Assembly: GCA_038246575.1 (NCBI GenBank)
Contig: JBBRVU010000175.1
Location: 1 to 8,934 of the forward strand
Reading direction: 5' to 3'
DNA: 8,934 nt
Source of the DNA: JACCUZ01 sp038246575
GTDB lineage: Bacteria; Actinomycetota; Actinomycetes; JACCUZ01
Both the position numbers and the translations under genes were made by a program. The notes beneath the pieces were generated by a model, which was given only the letters and a program-made list of their open reading frames with translations, ran no database searches and was not told where the DNA came from. This document shows positions 1 to 6,058 of this stretch, one piece after another. Numbering within the stretch: position 1 is the first letter of the stretch; each line of letters starts with the position of its first letter.

Positions 1-198
1 CTCGCCGGTGTCCTGCGGATGATCGAGGAGGAGCGGGACTGCGCGGACATCGTGACCCAGCTGGCGGCCGTGTCCCGGGCGCTGGACAAGGCCGGGTTCG
101 CGATCATCGCCTCCGGTCTCCAGCAGTGCATCGAGGCCGGCGCGGACGGCAGTCTCGACCGGAAACGGCTGGAGAAGGTCTTCCTCTCCCTGGCCTGA
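1..198 (+). CDS. CsoR/CstR-family (DUF156) transcriptional repressor, 3' part only
   Basis: The window opens inside this gene; 65 C-terminal residues are visible in frame 1, ending at TGA. The text GVLRMIEEERDCADIVTQL followed by AVSRALDKAGFAIIASGL is the typical helix-2/helix-3 core of the CsoR/RcnR family, small all-helical tetrameric repressors that release DNA when a metal or reactive sulfur species binds. In the visible fragment the two Cys are residues 14 and 43, 29 apart, as in the copper sensor CsoR and the sulfur sensor CstR. The His that CsoR carries four residues before the second Cys is Gly39 here. A Cys pair without His matches CstR-type persulfide sensing better than copper sensing; that functional call is inference. 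The DNA-binding N-terminus and any target genes lie outside the window. The family call is secure, the ligand is not. Confidence 0.85.
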   Translation, partial: LAGVLRMIEEERDCADIVTQLAAVSRALDKAGFAIIASGLQQCIEAGADGSLDRKRLEKVFLSLA

Positions 199-228
199 GG
201 CCGGCATCCGGCCGGTACGAGGCCGGCC
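199..228 (+). terminator. Possible terminator hairpin after the CsoR-family gene
   Basis: Three GGCCGG/CCGGCC blocks lie just past the stop codon. GGCCGG (199-204) can pair with CCGGCC (208-213) across a 3-nt loop, or 208-213 can pair with GGCCGG at 221-226. A short TTT follows at 231-233. There is no real U-tract, and the start of the next gene is only 22 bases on. It could therefore be a weak intrinsic terminator or simply GC-rich spacer. Confidence 0.3.
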
Positions 229-250
229 CGTTTCTGCGTACGCTCACGCC

Positions 251-1801
251 GTGACCTCGACGACGGAGCGCCCCGCCACCCTGCCGAGCACCACGGAGCT
301 GCGGGAGCGCGCGGAACGCGCACTGCAGCACTGTGGAGCGGACCCCGCGACCGTCGCCGGTGACCACTGGTCCCGGACGCCGATCACCGGCGCACAGCTG
401 CTCCCGCTCGGGTGGGCCGATGAGAGTGGGCCTGACCGAGCGGTCGATCGGGCGCACGCCGCGTTCCTCGGGTGGCGCACGACGCCCGCACCGATCCGCG
501 GCGCCCTGGTCAAGCGGCTGGGCGAGCTGTTGCGCGAGCACCTCGACTCGTTGGCCGACCTGGTCACTCTGGAGGCCGGCAAGATCGGCTCCGAGGCTCG
601 CGGCGAGGTGCAGGAGATGGTCGACATCTGCGACTTCGCGGTCGGGTTGTCCCGCCAGCTCTATGGCGCCACGATGCCGTCGGAGCGGCCCGGGCACCGG
701 CTGATGGAGACCTGGCACCCGCTGGGTCCTGTCGCGGTCATCACGGCCTTCAACTTCCCGGTCGCGGTCTGGGCCTGGAACACCGCGGTGGCCCTGGTGT
801 GTGGCGACCCGGTGGTGTGGAAGCCCTCGGAGCACACACCCCTCACCGCGCTGGCCTGTGCGGCGCTGCTGGACCGCGCCGTGAGCGATGTCGGTGCACC
901 GCCCCATCTCAACCAGGTCCTCCTCGGGGACGCGCACGTCGCGCAAGCGCTCGTGGAGAACCCGGGCATCGGCCTTGTCAGCGCCACCGGTTCGGTGCGC
1001 ATGGGCCGCGACGTCGCCACCCGCGTCGCCACCCGCCTCGGGCAGTCGCTGCTCGAGCTGGGCGGCAACAACGCCGCAGTCGTCGCCCCGTCGGCCGATC
1101 TGGACCTGGCCGTGCGCGGCATCGTATTCGGCGCAGCCGGGACGGCGGGGCAGCGCTGCACGTCCATGCGCCGGCTCATCGTGCACGAGAGCGTGGCCGA
1201 CGAGCTGGTCGAACGCGTCTCGGGTGCCTTCGGTCGGCTGCCGGTCGGTGACCCGTTCGACTCGTCGACGCTGGTGGGTCCGCTCGTGAACGAGGCCGCC
1301 TGGGTCGGACTCGGCGCGGCCCTGGACGAGGTGCGCGCCGGAGGCGGGAAGCTGGTTGCCGGTGGGGACCGGGTCCTGGCCGACGCGGCGCCGGACGCCT
1401 TCTACGCCACACCCGCCCTCGCCCGCGTCCCGGAGCAGTCCGAGATCGTCCGCCGCGAGACGTTCGCACCGTTGCTGTACGTCCTGACCTACCGCGAGCT
1501 CGACGACGCCATCGAGACGCACAACGCCGTCCCCCAGGGCCTGGCGTCGAGCATCTTCACCCGCGACCAGGGAGAGGCCGAGCGCTTCCTGGCAGCCGAC
1601 GGCTCGGACTGCGGCATCGCCAACGTCAACATCGGCACCTCCGGCGCCGAGATCGGCGGTGCCTTCGGCGGGCAGAAGGAGACCGGCGGCGGCCGCGAGT
1701 CGGGGTCGGACTCGTGGAAGGCGTACATGCGCCGGGCCACCAACACGATCAACTACAGCGGTGAGCTGCCGTTGGCGCAAGGTGTCACGTTCGACGGCTG
1801 A
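251..1801 (+). CDS. amaB: ALDH7-type aldehyde dehydrogenase, predicted L-aminoadipate-semialdehyde (piperideine-6-carboxylate) dehydrogenase
   Basis: A 516-residue cytosolic NAD(P)+-dependent dehydrogenase predicted to oxidise 2-aminoadipate 6-semialdehyde, in equilibrium with piperideine-6-carboxylate, to 2-aminoadipate in lysine catabolism (called pcd in beta-lactam producers, amaB in pseudomonads). Aldehyde dehydrogenase landmarks are all present: Asn168 in AFNFP, Lys191 in WKPSE, the GSxxxG turn near 247-252, general base Glu269 in LELGGNN, catalytic Cys303 in GQRCTS and Glu403 in ETFAPL. The ALDH7 signature is strong: VDICDFAVGLSRQLYG (124-139), ERPGH, METWHPLG, and near the C-terminus NIGTSGAEIGGAFGG with KETGGGRESGSD. 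Length is normal for the family. The GTG start gives the usual N-terminus, but no good Shine-Dalgarno precedes it. No lysine aminotransferase or other lysine-pathway gene lies in the window, so the substrate rests on subfamily similarity alone. An unrelated aldehyde substrate remains possible. Confidence 0.9.
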   Translation: MTSTTERPATLPSTTELRERAERALQHCGADPATVAGDHWSRTPITGAQLLPLGWADESGPDRAVDRAHAAFLGWRTTPAPIRGALVKRLGELLREHLDSLADLVTLEAGKIGSEARGEVQEMVDICDFAVGLSRQLYGATMPSERPGHRLMETWHPLGPVAVITAFNFPVAVWAWNTAVALVCGDPVVWKPSEHTPLTALACAALLDRAVSDVGAPPHLNQVLLGDAHVAQALVENPGIGLVSATGSVRMGRDVATRVATRLGQSLLELGGNNAAVVAPSADLDLAVRGIVFGAAGTAGQRCTSMRRLIVHESVADELVERVSGAFGRLPVGDPFDSSTLVGPLVNEAAWVGLGAALDEVRAGGGKLVAGGDRVLADAAPDAFYATPALARVPEQSEIVRRETFAPLLYVLTYRELDDAIETHNAVPQGLASSIFTRDQGEAERFLAADGSDCGIANVNIGTSGAEIGGAFGGQKETGGGRESGSDSWKAYMRRATNTINYSGELPLAQGVTFDG

Positions 1802-1848
1802 ACGCACAGCCAGCGCCAGTCTCCGGCCCTGTCCAGAGGGTAGTCGAA

Positions 1849-1868
1849 TTACAGCCATCTGGCGGTAA
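1849..1868. promoter_or_regulatory. 20-bp dyad, candidate operator upstream of the substrate-binding protein gene
   Basis: The sequence has the form TTACnGCCAnnTGGCnGTAA, with 16 of 20 positions symmetric. It lies 47 bases after the aldehyde dehydrogenase stop and about 100 bases before the binding-protein start, just upstream of the candidate promoter. Symmetry, length and position fit a site for a dimeric repressor or activator. The regulator is unknown. It could also fold as a short RNA hairpin, but no U-tract follows, so an operator is preferred. Confidence 0.4.
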
Positions 1869-1906
1869 CAGTGCAGTCACGAGTGCGCATCGGTTGGGCT
1901 CCGCAT

Positions 1907-1936
1907 CTGTCAGGTAGCGCCATCCGGCAATAACTT
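1907..1936 (+). promoter_or_regulatory. Candidate promoter for the substrate-binding protein gene
   Basis: A -35-like CTGTCA (1907-1912) lies 18 bases before a -10-like TAACTT (1931-1936, TAnnnT form). A start near 1943 would leave a leader of about 26 nt that still contains the ribosome binding site. Box matches are modest and the call is by eye. Confidence 0.3.
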
Positions 1937-1955
1937 CCTCTCGCTCACACGCGAC

Positions 1956-1965
1956 GAGGGAGAGG
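1956..1965 (+). promoter_or_regulatory. Ribosome binding site fixing the start of the binding protein
   Basis: A purine run GAGGGAGAGG ends 3 bases before the ATG at 1969; its GAGGGAG core (1956-1962) is 6 bases away. It supports this ATG, which also gives a complete lipoprotein signal peptide. Confidence 0.7.
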
Positions 1966-1968
1966 CAC

Positions 1969-3732
1969 ATGTCGAGAACATCAAAGAAGTTTCGCGGGCT
2001 CGCCTGCCTGGCCGCACTCGGCCTGGCTGTCTCGGCGTGCGGGGGCGGGAGCGGTAGCGGGTCCGGAGGGAGTGAAGGTTCAGGTGCCGGCCCGGTCGAC
2101 GGCGGAACCCTGACGTTCCTCACCCTGCAGGATCAGCTCCAGCACCTAGATCCGCAACGCAACTACACGGGCGAGGACCTCGCGTTCGTCAACGGATACC
2201 TCCAGCGGACGCTGACGGCCTACGCCTACAGCCCCGACGGCGAGACCGCGACCGGTCTGGTTCCCGACCTCGCCACCGACACCGGCCAGCCCTCGGCCGA
2301 CGCCAAGACCTGGACCTTCACCCTCAAGGAAGGCGTCGCCTTCGAGGACGGCTCGCCGATCACCTGCGCCGACGTGAAGTACGGCGTCTCCAGGACGTTC
2401 GCCACCGACATCATCACCGACGGCCCGCAGTACGCCGTCACCATGCTTGACATCCCGGCCAGCGAGGACGGCACCTCGGTCTACAAGGGGCCGTACGTGA
2501 CCAAGGACAACGACACCGCGGCCTTCGACAAGGCGGTCGAGTGCAGCGACGACAGGACGGTGGTGTTCCACCTCGCCCAGCCGGTCGGTGACTTCAACTA
2601 CACCGTGACCCTTCTCGCCTTCAGTCCGGTGCCCAAGGCAGCGGACACCGGTGAGAAGTACGACGACCAACCACTGTCGTCAGGCCCGTACAAGATCCAG
2701 TCCTACTCGAAGGGGAGCGAGCTCGTCCTGGTGCGCAACGAGAACTGGGACAAGGCCAGCGACGACTACCGAGGCGCCCACCCGGACCGCATCGTGGTGA
2801 AGTTCGGCCTCGACTCGGCCGTGATCGATCAGCGATTGATCGCCGACGCGGGAGAGGACAACTTCGCTCTGACCTTCGGTGACACCGTCCAGCCGGCCTC
2901 GCTCGCGACGGTCTTCGGCAGCGACCGCTTCAAGGATCGCCGCACGAACGAGCTGGACCCGTTCGTCCGCTACATAGCGATCAACCTCGACAAGGTGCCC
3001 AACCTCGATCACCGCCGAGCGATCGCTGTTGCCATGGACCGGGCGCAGCTGCGCACCACGGCGGGCGGGAAGTTCGCCGGGGACCTGGGCGACGGGGTGG
3101 TCAAGCCGAACCTGCCCAAGGACTACGAGCCCTCGGGGATGTGGACCGGTCTGCTCGGCCAGGACGTGCCCGACACCGGAGACCCCGAGTACGCCAAGCA
3201 GCTCGTTGCGAACTCTGGCGAACCCATGCCGACGCTCGTCTATGACTACCCGCAGACCGATGTCAACGACAAGGGAGCAGCCTCGATCGTCGCCTCGTTG
3301 GGCAAGGCGGGGATCAAGGTGCGACCCAACCCGATCGAGGCCGGGCAGTTCTACGGCATCGTCCTGGACCGGGCCAAGGAGGGTCATCTGGTCCTCGCCG
3401 GCTGGGGGCCCGACTGGTCCAACGCGTCCACGGTCATCCCCGAGCTGTTCACGGCGAACGGTGGCTTCGATCTCTCGCACGCCGGAGACAAGGAGTTCAC
3501 CGCGAAGTCTAGTCAGGCCAAGGCCGAGCTCGACCGCGACGCCCAGGCAACGCTGTGGAAGGAGCTGAACAAGCAGGCGATGGAGCAGGTGTGGGTCGTG
3601 CCCACCAGGTTCGGCCGTGACCAGCGGCTGGGCGGTTCGTCGGTCAAGTCGGCGACCGGCAAGGGGAACAACATCTACCTCTGGGCCCCGTTCGGCTCCT
3701 GGCCTTTCGGGGACCTCTACGTCACGCAGTAG
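1969..3732 (+). CDS. ABC transporter substrate-binding lipoprotein, peptide/oligopeptide type (SBP_bac_5 family)
   Basis: A 587-residue extracellular solute receptor. The N-terminus is a lipoprotein signal: basic MSRTSKK, a hydrophobic stretch (about 10-21) and the lipobox VSAC with lipidated Cys24, followed by a flexible Gly/Ser linker to about residue 41. The mature protein shows the family 5 (DppA/OppA-like) signature at 114-144: TWTFTLKEGVAFEDGSPIT, then a DVKYGVSR segment. Later family segments are the SGPYKIQSY region and VRNENWDKA. Cys133 and Cys192 are the only cysteines in the mature part besides Cys24 and may form a disulfide (inference). Length is within the family's 500-600 range. 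Bound ligands in this family include peptides, nickel chelates and sugars; the ligand here cannot be read from sequence. No permease or ATPase gene adjoins it, and it ends at a strong stem-loop, so it looks monocistronic and must share membrane components encoded elsewhere, if they exist. Confidence 0.93.
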   Translation: MSRTSKKFRGLACLAALGLAVSACGGGSGSGSGGSEGSGAGPVDGGTLTFLTLQDQLQHLDPQRNYTGEDLAFVNGYLQRTLTAYAYSPDGETATGLVPDLATDTGQPSADAKTWTFTLKEGVAFEDGSPITCADVKYGVSRTFATDIITDGPQYAVTMLDIPASEDGTSVYKGPYVTKDNDTAAFDKAVECSDDRTVVFHLAQPVGDFNYTVTLLAFSPVPKAADTGEKYDDQPLSSGPYKIQSYSKGSELVLVRNENWDKASDDYRGAHPDRIVVKFGLDSAVIDQRLIADAGEDNFALTFGDTVQPASLATVFGSDRFKDRRTNELDPFVRYIAINLDKVPNLDHRRAIAVAMDRAQLRTTAGGKFAGDLGDGVVKPNLPKDYEPSGMWTGLLGQDVPDTGDPEYAKQLVANSGEPMPTLVYDYPQTDVNDKGAASIVASLGKAGIKVRPNPIEAGQFYGIVLDRAKEGHLVLAGWGPDWSNASTVIPELFTANGGFDLSHAGDKEFTAKSSQAKAELDRDAQATLWKELNKQAMEQVWVVPTRFGRDQRLGGSSVKSATGKGNNIYLWAPFGSWPFGDLYVTQ

Positions 3733-3766
3733 GGCGGCGGGGGTTCGCGCGCCTCACCCGTGATGC

Positions 3767-3812
3767 GGTGATCGTGCTGTCGGTGTTCTGGCCCGCCGGC
3801 AGCACGATCACC
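3767..3812. terminator. Strong stem-loop between convergent genes, likely shared terminator
   Basis: A perfect 13-bp inverted repeat (GGTGATCGTGCTG at 3767-3779 and its complement at 3800-3812) extends inward by six more pairs, two of them G-U in the plus-strand RNA, leaving an 8-nt loop at 3786-3793. It lies 34 bases after the binding-protein stop and contains the stop codon of the opposing marR gene in its right arm. On the minus-strand RNA the two wobble pairs become A-C mismatches, so the structure is best for plus-strand transcripts. There is no U-tract on either side, which is common for actinobacterial terminators. Confidence 0.7.
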
Positions 3813-4296
3813 AGGGCCCGGTCGTCACCGCACCGCGGCCGTTCGACAGCCGTCCGTCCACCAGCTCCTGGACCACGGCCTGCAGCTCGTCGAGATCGCC
3901 GGTCATCCCGCTCGACACGTCGAAGCCCGATGAAGCCAGCTGCCGTTGCACCCGCCGAGCCGCGGCCTGGCAGGCCCGGACCACCTCCTGGGCCTCGGGG
4001 GTGGTGCGCAGCAGGTGCGACCGGCCGTCGTCCGGGTTGGGGACCCGGGTCACCAGACCGTCACGCACCAGCTCGTTGACCCGGTTGCGCAGCGTCGTGA
4101 ACGGGACGCCCATCACCTCGTGCAGCTCGGAGGGGGTGACCGGCTCGTGTCGGCGGATCATCATCAGTGTCCCGGACTGGAACGGGCTCACGCCCCGCGC
4201 GCTTAGCTCGAGGTCGAAGAGCTGACTCACCCACGCGTTCGCGATGGCGATGCGCAGGGTGAAGGGCAGGCTGCCTCTGACTCTGCCCGCCGACAT
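3808..4296 (-). CDS. MarR-family winged helix-turn-helix transcriptional regulator
   Basis: A 162-residue predicted DNA-binding protein acting as a dimer. A helical N-terminus (about 10-48) precedes the winged helix: VTPSELHEVMGVPFTTLRNR (53-72) forms the helix-turn-helix with the recognition helix around 66-77, and the wing carries the MarR hallmark PDDGRSHLLRTT (88-99), including the Asp/Arg pair. The C-terminal helices (about 101-148) complete the dimer interface. There is no Cys pair suggesting redox sensing; Cys109 is the only cysteine. It starts 26 bases after the thioesterase stop on the same strand, so the two could be cotranscribed, yet a leaderless-type -10 box sits 6 bases before its ATG. 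A dyad over this box suggests autoregulation. Its targets may include the thioesterase or the export operon upstream; that is inference. The ligand is unknown. Confidence 0.88.
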   Translation of the reverse strand: MSAGRVRGSLPFTLRIAIANAWVSQLFDLELSARGVSPFQSGTLMMIRRHEPVTPSELHEVMGVPFTTLRNRVNELVRDGLVTRVPNPDDGRSHLLRTTPEAQEVVRACQAAARRVQRQLASSGFDVSSGMTGDLDELQAVVQELVDGRLSNGRGAVTTGPW

Positions 4297-4302
4297 GAGC
4301 CA

Positions 4303-4308
4303 ATGTTA
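4303..4308 (-). promoter_or_regulatory. Leaderless-type -10 box for marR
   Basis: Read on the minus strand, TAACAT lies exactly 6 bases before the ATG at 4296, the spacing that puts transcription start at the A of the start codon. No Shine-Dalgarno precedes the ATG, which agrees with a leaderless mRNA. No convincing -35 was found. Confidence 0.45.
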
Positions 4309-4320
4309 CGGGCCGATAAC
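4305..4320. promoter_or_regulatory. 16-bp dyad over the marR promoter, candidate operator
   Basis: The sequence reads GTTAnnGGCCnnTAAC, symmetric at 12 of 16 positions, and overlaps the marR -10 box. MarR proteins commonly bind such 16-20 bp dyads and repress their own gene, so this is the natural candidate site. Binding by this protein is inferred from position only. Confidence 0.4.
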
Positions 4321-4322
4321 GG

Positions 4323-4766
4323 TCACTGCTGCGAACGACCCGGTCCGACGGCGCGGCTCCGCCCGCGCAGCTCGGCGACCGGCGCCCCGTCCGAGCGCCG
4401 CACCGACACGTCGTACACGCCACTGCGGCCTTGTCGCGCCCGCTCCACCGCGGTGGCGACGAGCGACTCGCCCGACCGCGCCGGTGCGAGGTAGGTGATG
4501 TCGCACCCGGCGGCCAGCGTTCGTTCACCGTAGCTGTTGCAGGCCACCGCGAACGTGGTGTCCGCCAGCAGGAAGACATATCCCCCGTGGGCGATGCCGT
4601 GGCCGTTCAGCATCGCGTCGGTGACGGTCATGGTCGCGACCGCGGTGCCGGGGCCGACATCCTGCAGCTCGACGCCGGCCGCCGCCGAGGCGGCGTCGGC
4701 CGCCAGCATCGCCGCGGCGCTGCGGCGAGCCAGGTCCAGCGCTTGCGGGTCCGGTGTCGTCGTCAC
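4323..4766 (-). CDS. paaI: PaaI-type hotdog-fold acyl-CoA thioesterase
   Basis: A 147-residue cytosolic hotdog thioesterase of the PaaI group, which hydrolyses (hydroxy)phenylacetyl-CoA and related acyl-CoAs to free CoA during phenylacetate breakdown. The active-site stretch NGHGIAHGGYVFLLADTTFA (54-73) holds the HGG motif and Asp69, spaced 8 from Gly61 as in the E. coli enzyme; ACNSYG and the TYLAPARSGE strand follow, then ELRGRSRAV. The GTG at 4766 is chosen because a TAGGCT -10 box lies 7 bases before it and it gives normal family length. The reading frame stays open to another GTG at 4808, which would add 14 residues without a family match. No phenylacetate ring-hydroxylating genes lie nearby, so it may act as a general housekeeping thioesterase. 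Its gene follows the exporter by 80 bases and precedes marR by 26. Confidence 0.88.
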   Translation of the reverse strand: MTTTPDPQALDLARRSAAAMLAADAASAAAGVELQDVGPGTAVATMTVTDAMLNGHGIAHGGYVFLLADTTFAVACNSYGERTLAAGCDITYLAPARSGESLVATAVERARQGRSGVYDVSVRRSDGAPVAELRGRSRAVGPGRSQQ

Positions 4767-4773
4767 CGGCCAG

Positions 4774-4779
4774 AGCCTA
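4774..4779 (-). promoter_or_regulatory. Leaderless-type -10 box for the thioesterase gene
   Basis: Minus-strand TAGGCT (TAnnnT form) ends 7 bases before the GTG at 4766. No Shine-Dalgarno is seen before this GTG, so a leaderless transcript starting at or near the G is plausible. It suggests the gene is not wholly dependent on the upstream export operon. The -35 region is not recognisable. Confidence 0.35.
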
Positions 4780-4846
4780 CGAGTGCGTGCCCACTGCTCT
4801 CGGGGCACCTGAGGAGGCGTGTCGTCCGGACGGCGGGCCTGCGCGG

Positions 4847-6058
4847 CTAGTCCGCGCGCATCGCGACCGCAGCGGGCATGCGGGCCGCCCGCCGGGCGGG
4901 GTAGAAGCCGAAGACCAGCCCGACCGCGAACGAGGTGCTCAGCGCGATGAGCAGCGAGAAGGGACTGATGGTCGTCTCCCAGCCGGCGACGTTGCTGACC
5001 ACGTGGGCGCTGCCCACGCCCAGTCCCACGCCCAACAGCCCGCCGACGGCGCAGAGGGTCACTGCCTCGATGAGGAACTGGCCCTGGATGTGAGCCGGCT
5101 CGGCCCCGACGGCCTTTCGGATGCCGATCTCCCGGGTGCGCTCGGTGACCGACACCAGCATGATGTTCATGATCCCGATCCCGCCGACGATGAGCGCGAT
5201 CGCGCCCAGCGCCAGGGTCAGCGTCTCGAACGTCGAGGTTGCCGCCTGAGCGGTGGTGATGATCTCCGTCTGATCCTCGGTCCCGAAGTCCTCTCCGCGT
5301 CCGGCCAGGATGTTGTGCCGCTCGACCAGCAGGTCGTCGATCTCCTCCATGACCTGCGGGACCAGGGCCGCGCTGGCCACCTGCACCGCCGCGGAACGCA
5401 CCTTCTCCCCGCCGAAGAGCACCCGCTTGGCGACGGTGAGCGGCACGAACGCCTGGTTGTCGAGGTTCTCGTCGCCGAGGCTTCCCTTGGGGGCGAACAC
5501 CCCGACAACGGTGAACTCGCGGTCGAGGATACGGATCGAACGGCCCACCGCGCCGGAGTCCGGGAACAGTCTCGACGCCGGCCGAGGGCCGAGGACGACG
5601 ACTTGCCGACCGACGCGTTCGTCTGCGTCGGAGAGCAACCGTCCCTCGTCCGCCCGGTAGTTGTGGATCTCCTGGTAGACCGGGGTGAGCCCGGAGAGCA
5701 CCGGACTGGCTTGGATGCGTCCGGATGAGATGACAAGCCCTTCGACGTTCTGGCGAGGAGCGATTGCCGTGACGCCGTCCAGCTCCCCGACCGCAGCGAG
5801 GTCCTCCGCGGTCAACGTTCGATCAGTCGCTGACTGGCTGCCGTCCGGTTGGACCACGAACTCGCCGTCGAGGATGACGATGTTCGGTCCGAGGCGTGCG
5901 AGATCCGACTCGACCCCGAGGCGGGCACCGGAGCTGATCGCTGTCAGTGCAACCAGCGATGCCACCCCGATCACGACGCCAAGCGCGGTCAGCACTCCTC
6001 GCAACCAGTTCGCCCGCAGCGCTTGGAGGGCCAGGCGGAAGAGCTCGCCGGGCGTCAT
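4847..6058 (-). CDS. MacB/FtsX-type ABC transporter permease
   Basis: A 403-residue membrane protein with the MacB layout: a cytoplasmic N-terminal helix, TM1 (about 21-41), a large extracytoplasmic MacB-type core (about 45-275), then three membrane segments (about 280-302, 328-352, 367-387). The segment GGIGIMNIMLVSVTERTREI (292-311) with the following GIRKAVGA is diagnostic, as is the closing GFYPARRAARMPAAVAMR. MacB-type transporters do not pass substrate through the membrane; they use ATP to move the extracytoplasmic domain and push molecules or protein partners outward. In Gram-negative MacB the ATPase is fused at the N-terminus; here it is a separate protein, as in most Gram-positive systems. 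The start overlaps the ATPase stop as ATGA, so the two are translationally coupled. Substrate unknown; toxin, peptide, lipid and antibiotic exporters share this architecture. Confidence 0.93.
   Translation of the reverse strand: MTPGELFRLALQALRANWLRGVLTALGVVIGVASLVALTAISSGARLGVESDLARLGPNIVILDGEFVVQPDGSQSATDRTLTAEDLAAVGELDGVTAIAPRQNVEGLVISSGRIQASPVLSGLTPVYQEIHNYRADEGRLLSDADERVGRQVVVLGPRPASRLFPDSGAVGRSIRILDREFTVVGVFAPKGSLGDENLDNQAFVPLTVAKRVLFGGEKVRSAAVQVASAALVPQVMEEIDDLLVERHNILAGRGEDFGTEDQTEIITTAQAATSTFETLTLALGAIALIVGGIGIMNIMLVSVTERTREIGIRKAVGAEPAHIQGQFLIEAVTLCAVGGLLGVGLGVGSAHVVSNVAGWETTISPFSLLIALSTSFAVGLVFGFYPARRAARMPAAVAMRAD

Noticed and set aside
104..1858. A 584-codon open frame on the minus strand opposite the aldehyde dehydrogenase gene
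   Set aside because: Its translation is Arg/Gly/Ala/Asp-rich low-complexity text without any family motif, as expected from the antisense of a high-GC gene; the plus-strand ALDH7 protein accounts for the region fully.
2680..3480. A 266-codon minus-strand open frame inside the binding-protein gene
   Set aside because: It is antisense to a well-supported SBP_bac_5 protein and its translation has no recognisable domain; the same applies to the 174-codon frame at 2146-2670.
4823..4832. 10-bp perfect palindrome CGTCCGGACG downstream of the permease, considered as terminator or operator
   Set aside because: It has no loop, so it cannot form a good hairpin, and such GC-only palindromes are frequent by chance at this base composition.
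4754..5728. A 324-codon plus-strand open frame over the permease gene
   Set aside because: It runs opposite the MacB-type permease with its clear FtsX signatures, is rich in Asp/Arg/Gly/His, and shows no domain or ribosome binding site.
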